NCBI RefSeq assembly: GCF_011758565.1
Contig: NZ_JAAMOX010000002.1
Span: 992,001 to 1,056,000, forward strand
Direction: 5' to 3'
Source of the DNA: Lysinibacter cavernae
GTDB lineage: Bacteria > Actinomycetota > Actinomycetes > Actinomycetales > Microbacteriaceae
DNA: 64,000 bases
The notes under the pieces were generated by a model. The model ran no database searches, was not told the origin of the DNA, and saw only the letters and a program-made list of their open reading frames with translations. Made by a program: the position numbers and the translations under genes. Below are positions 34,158-44,221 of this stretch, one piece after another (position 1 is the first letter of the stretch; each line of letters opens with the position of its first letter).

Positions 34158-35453
34158 ATGACACCCGCCCAGAACGCTCCCGAAACGGCTGAAACAACCG
34201 ACGGTTCCTCAGTAGAAGGCGTCGGCCAGCAAGCCGCCGGTTTTGCTCGTGCCCGCAAAGCATCCCTGATTGGGGCCATCTTCATGATGGCCACCTCGGC
34301 CATCGGCCCAGGCTTTATTACCCAGACCGCAACGTTTACCGCAACGATGGGCGCGGCGTTTGCCTTCGGCATCCTCGCCTCGATCCTCATCGACTTCATC
34401 GTGCAGCTCAACATCTGGCGCATCGTCACGGTCACTGGCAAGCGCGCCGCGAACCTCGCCAACGAGGCGATCCCTGGCAGCGGTTACGTGCTCGCCGTGC
34501 TCGTCATCTTCGGCGGGCTCGTGTTCAACATCGGAAACACCGCAGGCGCCGGGCTCGGTCTCAACGCCATGCTTGGGCTCGACCCGAAGATTGGCGGCGC
34601 GATCAGCGCGCTCATCGCGGTGGCCATCTTCCTCGCGAAGCGCGCCAGCATCGCGGTTGACCGGGTCATGATTGGCCTCGGCATCGTCATGATCTTGCTG
34701 ACGGTCTACGTCGCAATCGTGTCGGGCCCCCCGGTTGGTGAGGCCCTTCGACAGACCGTCTGGCCGGACGAGATCAACTTCGCCACCATTACCACCATCG
34801 TTGGTGGAACCGTTGGTGGCTACATCACCTACGCTGGCGCCCACCGCCTGCTCGACAGCGGAACGGCCGGCGTCGACAACATCAAGCAGGTTTCGAAGGC
34901 TGCGCTGAACGGCATTCTCGTGACCGGCGTGATGCGTTACATCCTGTTCCTCGCGATCCTCGGCGTTGTGGCGAGCGGCGTTGTCATCGACACGTCAGGC
35001 AGCGGAGCAAACCCAGCAGCACAGGCCTTCCAAGCAGCGGCTGGCGAGTTTGGACTCCGTGCGTTTGGGCTTGTGCTCTGGGCCGCCGGCATCACGAGTG
35101 TGATCGGCGCCGCCTACACCTCGATCTCGTTCATCACGGTGTTTAACAAGAAGATCACCGAGCGCGGCCGCAACCTGGCAACGGTTGTCTTCATCTTGGT
35201 CTCGCTCGGGATCTACCTGATTGTTGGCACGGCCCCCGCCGCCCTGCTCGTGTTCGCCGGTGGGTTCAACGGGCTCATCCTGCCCATCGGACTCACAATA
35301 TTTATGTATGTTGGATGGTTCAGGGGCGACCTCATGAACGGTTACCGCTACCCGCGCTGGCTGCTTGTGCTCGGAACCCTGGTTACCGGGCTCACCTGGT
35401 ACATGGGCGTTGTTTCGGTTGTGCCGATCTTCGCCTTCCTCGGCGTCAGCTAA
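34158..35453 (+). CDS. NRAMP-family transporter (YcsG-like) of the 5-oxoprolinase operon
   Basis: 431 residues with about eleven hydrophobic segments. An N-terminal [20 protein letters not shown] region is typical of the YcsG branch of the Nramp family, which is consistently found beside pxpA rather than with metal genes. In this position it probably carries 5-oxoproline or a related compound; metal transport is the family's usual role, so the substrate is inferred from context. The ATG at 34158 is used; an in-frame ATG at 34092 lies right after the operator and would add 22 residues. Confidence 0.85.
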   Translation: MTPAQNAPETAETTDGSSVEGVGQQAAGFARARKASLIGAIFMMATSAIGPGFITQTATFTATMGAAFAFGILASILIDFIVQLNIWRIVTVTGKRAANLANEAIPGSGYVLAVLVIFGGLVFNIGNTAGAGLGLNAMLGLDPKIGGAISALIAVAIFLAKRASIAVDRVMIGLGIVMILLTVYVAIVSGPPVGEALRQTVWPDEINFATITTIVGGTVGGYITYAGAHRLLDSGTAGVDNIKQVSKAALNGILVTGVMRYILFLAILGVVASGVVIDTSGSGANPAAQAFQAAAGEFGLRAFGLVLWAAGITSVIGAAYTSISFITVFNKKITERGRNLATVVFILVSLGIYLIVGTAPAALLVFAGGFNGLILPIGLTIFMYVGWFRGDLMNGYRYPRWLLVLGTLVTGLTWYMGVVSVVPIFAFLGVS

Positions 35454-35490
35454 CCAACCATCACCCCCCCAGATACACAGAGGTATTGCC

Positions 35491-36318
35491 ATGAACAGCA
35501 CAACAGCCAGCGCTGCTGGACTTCGCCGAATTGACCTGAACAGTGACCTCGGTGAGGGCTTTGGCCGGTGGTCGCTTGGCGACGACGCCGCCATGCTCAG
35601 CATCGTGTCGAGCGCCAACGTTGCCTGCGGGTTTCATGCCGGCGACCCCGCCGCGATTCTGGACACCGTCCGCGCGGCCCGTGACAACGGCGTTGCCATC
35701 GGTGCCCACGTTGCGTACCGAGACCTGGCCGGTTTTGGCCGCCGCAACATGGATGTTGACAGTCGCGACCTGATCGCGGATGTTGTCTACCAGATCGGCG
35801 CGCTCAAAGGCCTCGCCGCCGCGGCGGGCGCCACCGTGAGCTACGTCAAGCCACACGGCGCGCTGTATAACACCATCGCCCACGACGAGCGGCAGGCCAC
35901 CGATGTGGTGAAGGCCATCCGCGAGGTTGACCCGAGCCTCGTGCTCATGGGGCTGGCCGGTTCAACCGTGCTGCGGATTGGAGAGGAGGCAGGGCTGCGC
36001 TGCGTTGCCGAGGCCTTCGCCGACCGGGCCTACACACCGGAGGGCGTGCTGGTTTCCCGCCGAGAGGCTGGCTCGGTGCTGCACGACGCCGAACAGGTGG
36101 CCGAACGGATGCTGCAGCTCGTGACAGAGGGCACCGTCACCGCCATCGACGGGTCCGTTGCGCGCGTGCAGGCCGACTCGATCTGCGTGCACGGCGATAC
36201 GGAGGGCTCGGTAGCCATGGCCAGGCGCGTGCGTGAGGTGCTGACCGAGGCCGGCATCGAGATCCGCTCGTTTATCGAGGGGCACAACTCAGGCACCGCA
36301 AACGGAGGCAACAAATGA
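35491..36318 (+). CDS. pxpA: 5-oxoprolinase subunit PxpA (LamB/YcsF family)
   Basis: 275 residues. Family motifs [31 protein letters not shown] and ADSICVHGD are all present. With PxpB and PxpC it forms the ATP-dependent bacterial 5-oxoprolinase that opens 5-oxo-L-proline to glutamate in the cytoplasm. AGAGG seven bases before the ATG at 35491. The stop overlaps the next start (ATGA). Confidence 0.93.
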   Translation: MNSTTASAAGLRRIDLNSDLGEGFGRWSLGDDAAMLSIVSSANVACGFHAGDPAAILDTVRAARDNGVAIGAHVAYRDLAGFGRRNMDVDSRDLIADVVYQIGALKGLAAAAGATVSYVKPHGALYNTIAHDERQATDVVKAIREVDPSLVLMGLAGSTVLRIGEEAGLRCVAEAFADRAYTPEGVLVSRREAGSVLHDAEQVAERMLQLVTEGTVTAIDGSVARVQADSICVHGDTEGSVAMARRVREVLTEAGIEIRSFIEGHNSGTANGGNK

Positions 36319-37121
36319 CCGCAGTAGCAGACGCCCGAATCGCCGCTGTCACGGCCGCGCGCGAGGCACGAGCCATGTACCGATCAGGGTTTGTCGCGCC
36401 AACCGCAGGCATCGCGCCAGGCATGACCCAGGCAAACATGATTTCGCTCCCGAAGGACTGGGCCTACGATTTCCTGCTCTACGCCCAGCGGAATCCAAAG
36501 GCCTGCCCTGTGCTTGACGTGTCGGACCCTGGTTCGCACAGCACCATGCTTGCCGATGGCGCTGACCTGCGCACCGACATCCCCCTCTATCGCGTGTGGC
36601 GCGACGGCGAGCTTGCCGAAGAAGTCACCGATGCGTCGGCAGCGTGGGCGGAGCATCCCGACCTCGTGACCTTCCTCATCGGCTGCAGCTTCACCTTCGA
36701 AACGCCGCTGCTTGAGGCCGGAATTGAGGTGCGGCACATCACCGACGGCACCAACGTTCCCATGTACCGCACCAACCGCCAGTGCCGCCCGGCCGGGCGG
36801 TTCAAGGGCGAGATGGTGGTCTCGATGCGCCCGATTCAGGCGGATCGAGTCGCGGATGCCGCGACGATCTCCGGTCGGTTCCCCTCGGTGCACGGATCGC
36901 CGGTGCACGTCGGCGAACCGGCGCTGCTTGGCATCAACGACCTCGCAGCCCCCGATTTTGGCGACGCGGTTCGCATCGAGCCCGGCGAGGTTCCCGTGTT
37001 CTGGGCCTGTGGTGTCACCCCGCAGGCCGCGGTCATGGCGTCGGGCGTTCCCTTCGCGGTGACCCATGCTCCCGGATACATGTTTGTAACCGACGTTGCC
37101 GACTCGACCTATCACGTCTAA
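36315..37121 (+). CDS. DUF1445 / YcsI-type putative hydro-lyase
   Basis: 268 residues. Opens [22 protein letters not shown] and contains [21 protein letters not shown] and the C-terminal [11 protein letters not shown], all characteristic of the DUF1445/D-glutamate cyclase-like family represented by B. subtilis YcsI. Related enzymes act on D-glutamate/5-oxo-D-proline, so it may feed the 5-oxoprolinase with the other enantiomer (inference). Overlaps pxpA by four bases. Confidence 0.87.
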   Translation: MTAVADARIAAVTAAREARAMYRSGFVAPTAGIAPGMTQANMISLPKDWAYDFLLYAQRNPKACPVLDVSDPGSHSTMLADGADLRTDIPLYRVWRDGELAEEVTDASAAWAEHPDLVTFLIGCSFTFETPLLEAGIEVRHITDGTNVPMYRTNRQCRPAGRFKGEMVVSMRPIQADRVADAATISGRFPSVHGSPVHVGEPALLGINDLAAPDFGDAVRIEPGEVPVFWACGVTPQAAVMASGVPFAVTHAPGYMFVTDVADSTYHV

Positions 37122-37149
37122 CCTGCTGCACCCCAGCGGAAAGTCCCCC

Positions 37150-38754
37150 ATGAGATTTTTGCCCGTCAATCGCGACGCGATGCTTGTTGAGCTCGCGGAT
37201 CTTGACGACACCCTTGCCCTGCTTGATTCGCTCAACGCCCATCCCATCCACGGGGTCGAGGAGCTTGTCCCTGCCGCCCGCACGATCCTGGTCACGTTTC
37301 GCCCCGGTGCCGTGAGCGCCGCGCAGATTGCCGACAACATTCGAGGCCGAGACCTCGGGCATCGCACGGCAACCGTCGGGCAGCTGGTTGAGATCCCGGT
37401 GGCCTACACCGGGGATGACCTCCACGATGTTGCCGGGCTGCTTGGCGTCTCGGCAGATGAGGTCGTCGCGATGCATGCCGGTTCGGAGTACACCGTGGCA
37501 TTTACCGGGTTTGCTCCTGGGTTTGCCTACCTCACAGGCGGGCATCCGCTGCTGGATGTTCCTCGCCGTGCCGTGCCGCGCACGAGGATTCCTGCGGGCG
37601 CGGTCGGCCTCGCCGGAATGTTCAGCGGGGTGTACCCCCAGGCGAGCCCTGGTGGCTGGCAGATCATCGGGGTGACTGATGTGCCGATGTGGGACCTCGC
37701 GCGCGAGGTTCCCGCGCTGTTACAGCCGGGATATCGGGTGAAGTTTGTGCCGGTAACCGAGCAGATCGCCGTGGCCGCGGGGGACGCTCAGTCAGAGGCA
37801 TCCACGCCTGAGGCATCCACGCCAGAGGCGAAGCCAGAATCGGCGGTGCTGCAGGGCCTCCGGATGCGGGCGACCGGCATCCAAACCGTTGTGCAAGACC
37901 TTGGTCGACCTGGTCAGGCCGGTCAGGGAGTCTCGGCTTCCGGCGCCCTCGACCGCACCTCGCTTCGCGTTGCCAACCGTCTTGTCGGAAACGCCTCGGA
38001 CGAGGCCTGCCTCGAAACCGTTGACGGCGGCCTGCGCCTTGAGAGCATCGGCGACAACGTGGTTGCGGTCGCCGGCGCGAGCACGTTGCTGACGCTTCTT
38101 GCCGCTGACGGAACAAAACGCCAACGCCGAGGGTATGAGCCCATTGTGCTTGAGGACGGCGATCAGCTGCTCCTGTCCGAGCCAGAGCGGGGCACCCGGA
38201 GCTACGTTGCCGTCCGTGGAGGCTTCGATCTGCCTCCGATTCTTGGCAGCCGCGCAACCGACACGCTTGCCAACATCGGCCCAGCGCCCCTCGTCCCCGG
38301 CGCAGTGATTCCGGTGCGGCAGGCTGTAGGCGGAGCCGCAATCGAGCCCCTGCTGACCGAACCCCCGCAGCTGCCGAGCGCGGCCGAGACCGTGACACTC
38401 GATGTGGTCATGGGCCCGCGCGACGACTGGTTCACCCCAGACGCCGTCGCCACGTTCGGCGCACAGACCTGGCGGGTGACGGCACAATCGAACCGGGTTG
38501 GGCTTCGCCTCTCCGCAGAGGTTCCCCTCGAACGGTCGATCACGACCGAGCTGCCCAGCGAGGGAACCGCCGTTGGGGCCATTCAGGTGCCGGCAAGCGG
38601 GCAGCCTGTGCTGTTCCTCGCCGATCACCCGCTGACCGGCGGTTACCCCGTGATTGGTTCTGTTGCCACGTACCACCTCAACCTCGCCGGGCAGATTCCC
38701 ATCGGTGCCGGCATCCGTTTTAACCCCATCAGCGACGTGAAGGACAGCAAGTGA
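37150..38754 (+). CDS. pxpBC: Fused 5-oxoprolinase subunits PxpB-PxpC (KipI-KipA)
   Basis: 534 residues. Residues 1-205 are PxpB ([37 protein letters not shown]). Residues about 235-534 are PxpC ([20 protein letters not shown], then [14 protein letters not shown] and [13 protein letters not shown]). They are joined by a short linker made of a 15-base tandem repeat (37795-37824, encoding EASTP twice). Fusion is common in this family. The subunits bind and activate 5-oxoproline with ATP together with PxpA. The ATG at 37150 is chosen because upstream in-frame sequence lies in the previous gene. The stop overlaps the biotin carboxylase start. Confidence 0.92.
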   Translation: MRFLPVNRDAMLVELADLDDTLALLDSLNAHPIHGVEELVPAARTILVTFRPGAVSAAQIADNIRGRDLGHRTATVGQLVEIPVAYTGDDLHDVAGLLGVSADEVVAMHAGSEYTVAFTGFAPGFAYLTGGHPLLDVPRRAVPRTRIPAGAVGLAGMFSGVYPQASPGGWQIIGVTDVPMWDLAREVPALLQPGYRVKFVPVTEQIAVAAGDAQSEASTPEASTPEAKPESAVLQGLRMRATGIQTVVQDLGRPGQAGQGVSASGALDRTSLRVANRLVGNASDEACLETVDGGLRLESIGDNVVAVAGASTLLTLLAADGTKRQRRGYEPIVLEDGDQLLLSEPERGTRSYVAVRGGFDLPPILGSRATDTLANIGPAPLVPGAVIPVRQAVGGAAIEPLLTEPPQLPSAAETVTLDVVMGPRDDWFTPDAVATFGAQTWRVTAQSNRVGLRLSAEVPLERSITTELPSEGTAVGAIQVPASGQPVLFLADHPLTGGYPVIGSVATYHLNLAGQIPIGAGIRFNPISDVKDSK

Positions 38755-40484
38755 AGAAAGTACTCATCGCCAACCGCGGAGAAATCGCGACGCGAATTGC
38801 GAGGGCCTGTGCCGATTACGGGGTCACCTCAGTTGCCGTCTACGCCGATGTGGATGCTGATGCCCTGCACGTGCGCCTCGCCGACGAGGCATACGGGCTC
38901 GACGGCGACCGCCCCGCCGACAGCTATCTCAACATCCCAAAGATCATCGAGATCGCGCGGCGCTCCGGCGCCGACGCGGTTCACCCCGGCTACGGGTTCC
39001 TCTCGGAGAGCGCCGAATTTGCGCAGGCCGTTCTTGACGCGGGACTCATCTGGATCGGGCCGTCACCCAGCAGCATCGAGTTGCTCGGCGACAAGGTTGC
39101 CGCCCGCAAAATCGCAGAGCGCGTTGGCGCCCCGCTGGTTTCGGGGACCTCAGACCCTGTTGCAGGAGCCGACGAGGTCGTTGCGTTCGCAGAGGAACAC
39201 GGCCTGCCAATCGCGATCAAGGCAGCATTCGGCGGCGGAGGCCGGGGCCTCAAAGTCGCCTGGCGCATGGACGAGGTCGCCGAACTCTTCGAGTCAGCCG
39301 TGCGAGAAGCCGTGACCGCCTTTGGCCGTGGCGAATGCTTCGTTGAGCAGTTCCTCGACCGCCCCCGCCACGTCGAGGCGCAGATCATCGCAGACACTCA
39401 CGGAAGCGTCGTGGTGCTTGGCACGCGCGACTGCTCGCTGCAGCGCCGCAACCAGAAGCTGGTCGAGGAGGCGCCGGCGCCGTTCCTGACCGCCGAGCAG
39501 CGCGAGCGCATCCACAGCTCGGCGAAGGCCATCTGCGCAGAGGCCGGCTACGTTGGCGCCGGAACGGTTGAGTTTCTGCTGAGCGCCGACGGCACCATCT
39601 CGTTCCTTGAGGTCAATACGCGCCTGCAGGTTGAGCATCCCGTAACCGAAGAGACCACCGGAATCGACATCGTCGTTGAGCAGCTGCGCGTAGCCGACGG
39701 CCTTCCGCTCTCGATCACCGAAACGCCAGCGCCAGTTGGGCACTCGTTTGAGTTCCGGATCAATGCGGAGGATGCCGGCCGCGGCTTCCTGCCAACCCCG
39801 GGAACCATCACCTCGTTTTCCGCGCCCTCCGGCCCCGGCGTTCGAGTCGACTCTGGTGTGGCATCGGGTTCGACGGTTCCTGGAACCTTTGACTCGCTCA
39901 TGGCGAAGCTCATCGTGTCTGGTGCGACGCGGGAACAGGCCATTGCGCGCGCCCGAAGGGCCCTTCGCGAGTTCACAATCGAGGGTGTTGCGTCGGTACT
40001 GCCCTTCCACGAGGCCGTCATGAACCATGCCGACTTCACGTCTGCCGACTCATTCGGCGTACACACCCGCTGGATCGAGACGGATTTTGCGGAGGCCATC
40101 ACCATTGCGCCTCGGGTTGAGCCCGCGGCAGCGGAGGCCCTCACCCGCACGTTTGTTGAGATCGACGGGCGGCGGGTACAGCTTGGGCTGCCAGCTTCGT
40201 TGCTGAGCGGCGTAGCGGTCTCCTCGGCTCAGGCTGAGGTCGCTCAGGCGGCACCAGAAGCCGAGTCTGACCCGGCAGTTGTTGCCGCCCCCATCACCGG
40301 AACGCTGCTTAACTGGCAGGTTGCCAACGGTGCGGCGGTTGCCGAGGGCGACGTTATTGCGGTCATGGAAGCCATGAAGATGGAGACGCAGGTCTTTGCC
40401 CACCGAGCCGGAACGATCGCCCGCCTCGGATCTGAAGCCGACTACGTGAAGGCCGGCACGGCCCTCGCCCGAATCGAGGCGTAG
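38751..40484 (+). CDS. Biotin carboxylase fused to biotin carboxyl carrier domain
   Basis: 577 residues. AccC-type ATP-grasp domain ([60 protein letters not shown]) followed after an Ala-rich linker by a carrier domain with the biotinylation site [10 protein letters not shown]. It closes the 5-oxoprolinase operon, starting four bases inside pxpBC. No carboxyltransferase is present, which is typical of these operons; its role there is unclear, and it may serve a carboxylase encoded elsewhere. Confidence 0.9.
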   Translation: MKKVLIANRGEIATRIARACADYGVTSVAVYADVDADALHVRLADEAYGLDGDRPADSYLNIPKIIEIARRSGADAVHPGYGFLSESAEFAQAVLDAGLIWIGPSPSSIELLGDKVAARKIAERVGAPLVSGTSDPVAGADEVVAFAEEHGLPIAIKAAFGGGGRGLKVAWRMDEVAELFESAVREAVTAFGRGECFVEQFLDRPRHVEAQIIADTHGSVVVLGTRDCSLQRRNQKLVEEAPAPFLTAEQRERIHSSAKAICAEAGYVGAGTVEFLLSADGTISFLEVNTRLQVEHPVTEETTGIDIVVEQLRVADGLPLSITETPAPVGHSFEFRINAEDAGRGFLPTPGTITSFSAPSGPGVRVDSGVASGSTVPGTFDSLMAKLIVSGATREQAIARARRALREFTIEGVASVLPFHEAVMNHADFTSADSFGVHTRWIETDFAEAITIAPRVEPAAAEALTRTFVEIDGRRVQLGLPASLLSGVAVSSAQAEVAQAAPEAESDPAVVAAPITGTLLNWQVANGAAVAEGDVIAVMEAMKMETQVFAHRAGTIARLGSEADYVKAGTALARIEA

Positions 40485-40493
40485 CCGCGAGCC

Positions 40494-40529
40494 TCGCGCA
40501 TCCGACCAATTCGAGTGGCGGATGCGCGA
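40494..40529. terminator. Bidirectional terminator between pxp operon and trhO
   Basis: TCGCGCATCCG (40494-40504) pairs perfectly over 11 bp with CGGATGCGCGA (40519-40529), 14-base spacer. It lies between convergent genes. Confidence 0.6.
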
Positions 40530-40559
40530 TGCTGAGTGCGGTGAGTCGCGGTTGCGTCG

Positions 40560-41504
40560 CTAGCCGAGCACGGCCACATGAGCCTCGCACGTGGTCTGTG
40601 CCTCGTGCGCCTCGCAGACGACCAGCTGCTCGCGGCAGCTCGGCTCGACGCAGTTGTGCATGTTCTTCGTTGGGGTTTCGCAGCGGTAGCAGCGGCCGAT
40701 GACCTTGGTGTTGTCGCTGAAATCCATCGAAACCCGGTCGTCGAAGACGTACAGCGAACCCTCCCAGAGACCGCTGTCGCCAAAGGTCTCGCCGTAGCGC
40801 ACGATGCCGCCGTCGATCTGGTAGATCTCGTCGAAGCCGCGGCTTTTCATGAGCCCGCTCAGGACCTCGCAGCGGATGCCGCCGGTGCAGTACGTGACAA
40901 CGGGCTTGTCCTTGAGGTGGTCGTACTTGCCGCTGTCGAGCTCGCGCACGAAGTCGTGCGTTGTGGCGACGTCTGGCACGACGGCATCTTTAAACCGGCC
41001 GATCTCGGCCTCAAACGCGTTGCGGCCGTCGAAGAAGACCACCTCGTCGCCCTTGCGCTCCATGAGGTCGTGCAGCTCTTGCGGCTTGAGCTTGGTGCCG
41101 CCGCCAACAACCCCAGCGTTGTCAACGACGAGCTCTTCTGGTGCGCCGAAGCTTACGATCTCGTCGCGGACCTTCACGCTGAGGCGAGGAAAATCGGTGC
41201 TGATGCGCCACGGAGCCTGACGGCTGCGGCCGAGCAGCTTCTGCTCTGGCTCTGGAAGGAAGCCGGTGCCGTCGCTCCACTTCACGTCGAGGTTGGCAAA
41301 CGCGGGGTGCTCTTTCGTGCGGCGCAGGTAGAGCTTGCACGCGTCGATTTCTCCGCCGACCGTGCCGTTGAGCCCGTCTTTTGAGATGATGATTCGGCCG
41401 CGCAGGCCAAGGGAATCGCACAGTTCGCGCTGCCAGAGGCGGATAGCTTCTGGGTCGGCGATGGGCGCAAATACGTAGTACAACAAGATTTTGGGGGTGG
41501 CCAT
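40560..41504 (-). CDS. trhO: tRNA uridine(34) hydroxylase TrhO (rhodanese family)
   Basis: 314 residues. It starts [20 protein letters not shown], has the UPF0176 N-domain, a rhodanese domain with the active-site loop YCTGGIRCE, and the C-terminal zinc-like cysteine cluster ([21 protein letters not shown]) typical of the family. TrhO hydroxylates U34 of certain tRNAs to 5-hydroxyuridine using oxygen. A stand-alone gene convergent with the pxp operon and divergent from the first met operon. Confidence 0.92.
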   Translation of the reverse strand: MATPKILLYYVFAPIADPEAIRLWQRELCDSLGLRGRIIISKDGLNGTVGGEIDACKLYLRRTKEHPAFANLDVKWSDGTGFLPEPEQKLLGRSRQAPWRISTDFPRLSVKVRDEIVSFGAPEELVVDNAGVVGGGTKLKPQELHDLMERKGDEVVFFDGRNAFEAEIGRFKDAVVPDVATTHDFVRELDSGKYDHLKDKPVVTYCTGGIRCEVLSGLMKSRGFDEIYQIDGGIVRYGETFGDSGLWEGSLYVFDDRVSMDFSDNTKVIGRCYRCETPTKNMHNCVEPSCREQLVVCEAHEAQTTCEAHVAVLG

Positions 41505-41641
41505 ACCTCGATTTTACCCTGCCAAAGGTTGCCGTCACACAGCGACATAACCCTTGCGCATTCGCGAGGCGCTTGTAGACTTCATCGCGGCAGACTTTTG
41601 TCGCAGCTTCCCCACTCGCAGGGGCCCAGGAGAACATACAG

Positions 41642-42652
41642 TTGATTCAGCTTCGCAATGTAACGAAGGTGTACACGCGCGCCAAAAAGACCATCACCGC
41701 CCTTGACGGCATCAACCTCCAGATCGATAAGGGCGATATCTTTGGCGTGATCGGTTACAGCGGTGCCGGAAAGAGCACGCTCATCCGACTCATCAACTAC
41801 CTCGAACGCCCAACAAGCGGCGACGTTGAGGTCGACGGCCTTGTGCTCGGCGACCGTTCCCCGTCGCAGCTGCGAGAGGTCAAACGCGAGATCGGGATGA
41901 TCTTCCAGCACTTCAACCTGCTTGAGTCTCGCACGGTCAGCCACAACGTTGGGATGCCGCTCATCCTCGCCGGCAAGCCGAAGCACGAGGTCGAGGCCCG
42001 CGTCGCCGAACTGCTGGCGTTTGTTGGGCTTGAAGACCGCGGCGCAAGCTACCCAAGCGAGCTGTCAGGCGGGCAGAAGCAGCGCGTCGGCATCGCGCGT
42101 GCCCTCGCCTCAAACCCCAAGATTCTGCTGTGCGACGAGGCCACCTCGGCGCTCGACCCCGAGACAACCCGCTCCATCCTTGCCCTGCTGCAGCGCATCA
42201 ACCGCGAGCTCAACATCACGATTGTGCTCATCACGCACGAGATGTCGGTCATCCAGGAGATCTGCAACCGGGTCGCGGTCATGGAAAACGGCCACATCGT
42301 TGAGGAAGGCAGGGCGCTCGATATCTTCCTGCGCCCCGGACACCAAACCACCCGCAACTTTGTGCGCACCATCATGTCGATCGATGACGAGCCCGTCGCC
42401 CAGGTAGACGGCGAACGCGTCGTGCGGCTTGAGGTGCTTGGGGACGCACTCGGCGAGCCGTTCATTGACCGCCTGAAGCCAGACTTTGGGCTGCGCACAC
42501 ACATCGAACGCGCAAACACCGTCTACGTGCAGCAGACGAAAATTCTTGTGCTTGTGCTGCGGCTGAGCGGCGAGCCCGGCGCGATTGACGCCGGCATCGC
42601 CTACCTCGAATCCGCTGGCATCACCGTGCTGGAGGAGAGCGCCGATGTTTAA
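41642..42652 (+). CDS. metN: Methionine-type ABC importer ATP-binding protein, copy 1
   Basis: 336 residues from a TTG with AGGAG nine bases upstream. Walker A GYSGAGKSTLIR, signature LSGGQKQRVGIARAL, Walker B LLCDEATSALDP, H-loop LITHEMSV, and the C-terminal NIL/ACT-like domain (VVRLEVLGDALGEPFIDRL) by which MetN is inhibited by methionine. Imports D/L-methionine or a similar compound with the next two genes. Overlaps metI by eight bases. A very similar copy is at 46414. Confidence 0.92.
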   Translation: MIQLRNVTKVYTRAKKTITALDGINLQIDKGDIFGVIGYSGAGKSTLIRLINYLERPTSGDVEVDGLVLGDRSPSQLREVKREIGMIFQHFNLLESRTVSHNVGMPLILAGKPKHEVEARVAELLAFVGLEDRGASYPSELSGGQKQRVGIARALASNPKILLCDEATSALDPETTRSILALLQRINRELNITIVLITHEMSVIQEICNRVAVMENGHIVEEGRALDIFLRPGHQTTRNFVRTIMSIDDEPVAQVDGERVVRLEVLGDALGEPFIDRLKPDFGLRTHIERANTVYVQQTKILVLVLRLSGEPGAIDAGIAYLESAGITVLEESADV

Positions 42653-43304
42653 CACGCAGGTCACCCTCGAACAGTTCCTGACGAGCATCGCCCAGACGGG
42701 TCAGCTGCTTGGCGTCTCCTTTGTTGGCGGCGTGCTGATCGGGCTTCCTCTCGGTATTTTGCTCGTCGCGACCAGGCCAGGCGGCATTACGCCCAACAAG
42801 GCCGTCTACAACATCGCGAACCCGGTCGTGAACATCGTGCGGTCCGTGCCGTTCATCATCCTCATGGTGGCGATCATCCCCTTCACCAGGTTGATTGTTG
42901 GGACGTCGATCGGGACAACGGCCGCGATCGTTCCGCTCATCCTCTACATCGGGCCGTTCATCGCCAGGCTTGTAGAGAACTCCCTGCTTGAGGTCGACCG
43001 CGGCATCGTGGAGGCGGCCGAATCGATGGGCGCTTCGCCGTTCCAAATCATCTGGCGCTTCCTGCTGCCGGAGGCCACAAGCTCGCTCATCCTCTCGATG
43101 ACCACCGCCATCATTGGGCTGCTCGGCGCGACGGCCATGGCCGGAGTTGTTGGCGGCGGTGGCATCGGCGACCTTGCAATCGTCTTCGGCTATCAGCGGT
43201 TCGATACCTTTGTGATGGTTGTCACCGTCGCTATCCTTGTCATCTTTGTGCAGGGAATGCAGAGCTTTGGCAACTTTGCGGCCCGCCGCGTTCGCCGCGA
43301 CTAA
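42645..43304 (+). CDS. metI: Methionine-type ABC importer permease, copy 1
   Basis: 219 residues, five hydrophobic segments. The cytoplasmic EAA-like loop (GIVEAAESMGASPFQIIWRF) contacts MetN. Motif RSVPFIILMVAIIPFTRLIVGTSIG is typical of MetI. The ATG at 42645 lies inside metN with GGAGGAG at 42631-42637. Nearly the same protein is encoded at 47426. Confidence 0.93.
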   Translation: MFNTQVTLEQFLTSIAQTGQLLGVSFVGGVLIGLPLGILLVATRPGGITPNKAVYNIANPVVNIVRSVPFIILMVAIIPFTRLIVGTSIGTTAAIVPLILYIGPFIARLVENSLLEVDRGIVEAAESMGASPFQIIWRFLLPEATSSLILSMTTAIIGLLGATAMAGVVGGGGIGDLAIVFGYQRFDTFVMVVTVAILVIFVQGMQSFGNFAARRVRRD

Positions 43305-43350
43305 CGCCCCAAGAACATCCTGCATCCACACCCCACAGCGAAGGAATCAC

Positions 43351-44196
43351 GTGATCAAGAAACGAATGCTCCTGCTCGGAACCGCCCTCAGCGCGGTGCT
43401 GGCCCTCGGCCTCACCGCCTGCGCGCCGGCCGCAAACGATGACGCGGCCGGCGGCGACAGCAAGACGATCCGCGTCGGCTTCGGCGTCGGGCTGTACGAG
43501 CAGATGTTCCGCGACGGCATCCTTCCGATTCTGGAAGACGAAGGCTACGACGTCAAAATCACGTCGTTCTCGCAGAACCTGCAGCTGAACCCAGCCATGA
43601 AGGAAGGATCGCTCGACCTTACGATCTTCCAGAACACCTCGTACATGGACTCGGTTGGTGCCGAGCTTGGCAGCGACATGTCGCGCCTCAACTTCATCCC
43701 GTCGGCGCCGCAGGGGCTGTACTCCGATAAGTTCAAGTCGCTCGATGACGTCAAGGACGGCGCAACCGTGACGGTTCCCCAGGACCCGGCAACGCTGCAC
43801 CGCGCCATGGCCTTGCTTGAGAGCATCGGCTGGGTCAAGACCAACCCTGACGCCGACGTTGCCACGTTCAGCCTCAACGACGTGACCGAAAATAAGTACA
43901 ACCTCGAGTGGAAGTCGCTCGACCTCGCGCAGGCGCTCACCTCGCTTGCCGACGTCGACTTTGCGGTCATCAATGGCAACTACATCACCACCTCCGACCG
44001 CCTGATCTCCTCGGCCCTCGCGGTCGAGAAGACCATGGACGAGCAGACGCAGCTCATCACCTCTGTGCTCACCAAGGATCTTGATACCGACTGGGCAAAG
44101 GATGTTGCCTCGGCGTACGACTCTCAGGAGTTCCGCGAATATGTCGAGGGTGACGACACCTACGTCGGTTGGGTCATGCCGCCCAACTGGAAGTAG
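43351..44196 (+). CDS. metQ: MetQ/NlpA-family substrate-binding lipoprotein, copy 1
   Basis: 281 residues from a GTG with AAGGAA upstream. Lipoprotein signal with lipobox LTAC at about residue 25. Family motifs: FSQNLQLNPAMKEGSLDLTI, VTVPQDPATLHRAM, and the ending GWVMPPNWK. Bound to the outer face of the membrane, it delivers ligand to MetNI. It converges with dhaKL after 25 bases. Confidence 0.92.
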   Translation: MIKKRMLLLGTALSAVLALGLTACAPAANDDAAGGDSKTIRVGFGVGLYEQMFRDGILPILEDEGYDVKITSFSQNLQLNPAMKEGSLDLTIFQNTSYMDSVGAELGSDMSRLNFIPSAPQGLYSDKFKSLDDVKDGATVTVPQDPATLHRAMALLESIGWVKTNPDADVATFSLNDVTENKYNLEWKSLDLAQALTSLADVDFAVINGNYITTSDRLISSALAVEKTMDEQTQLITSVLTKDLDTDWAKDVASAYDSQEFREYVEGDDTYVGWVMPPNWK

Positions 44197-44221
44197 CAAC
44201 CACCAGCCGGGCAGCAACGCC

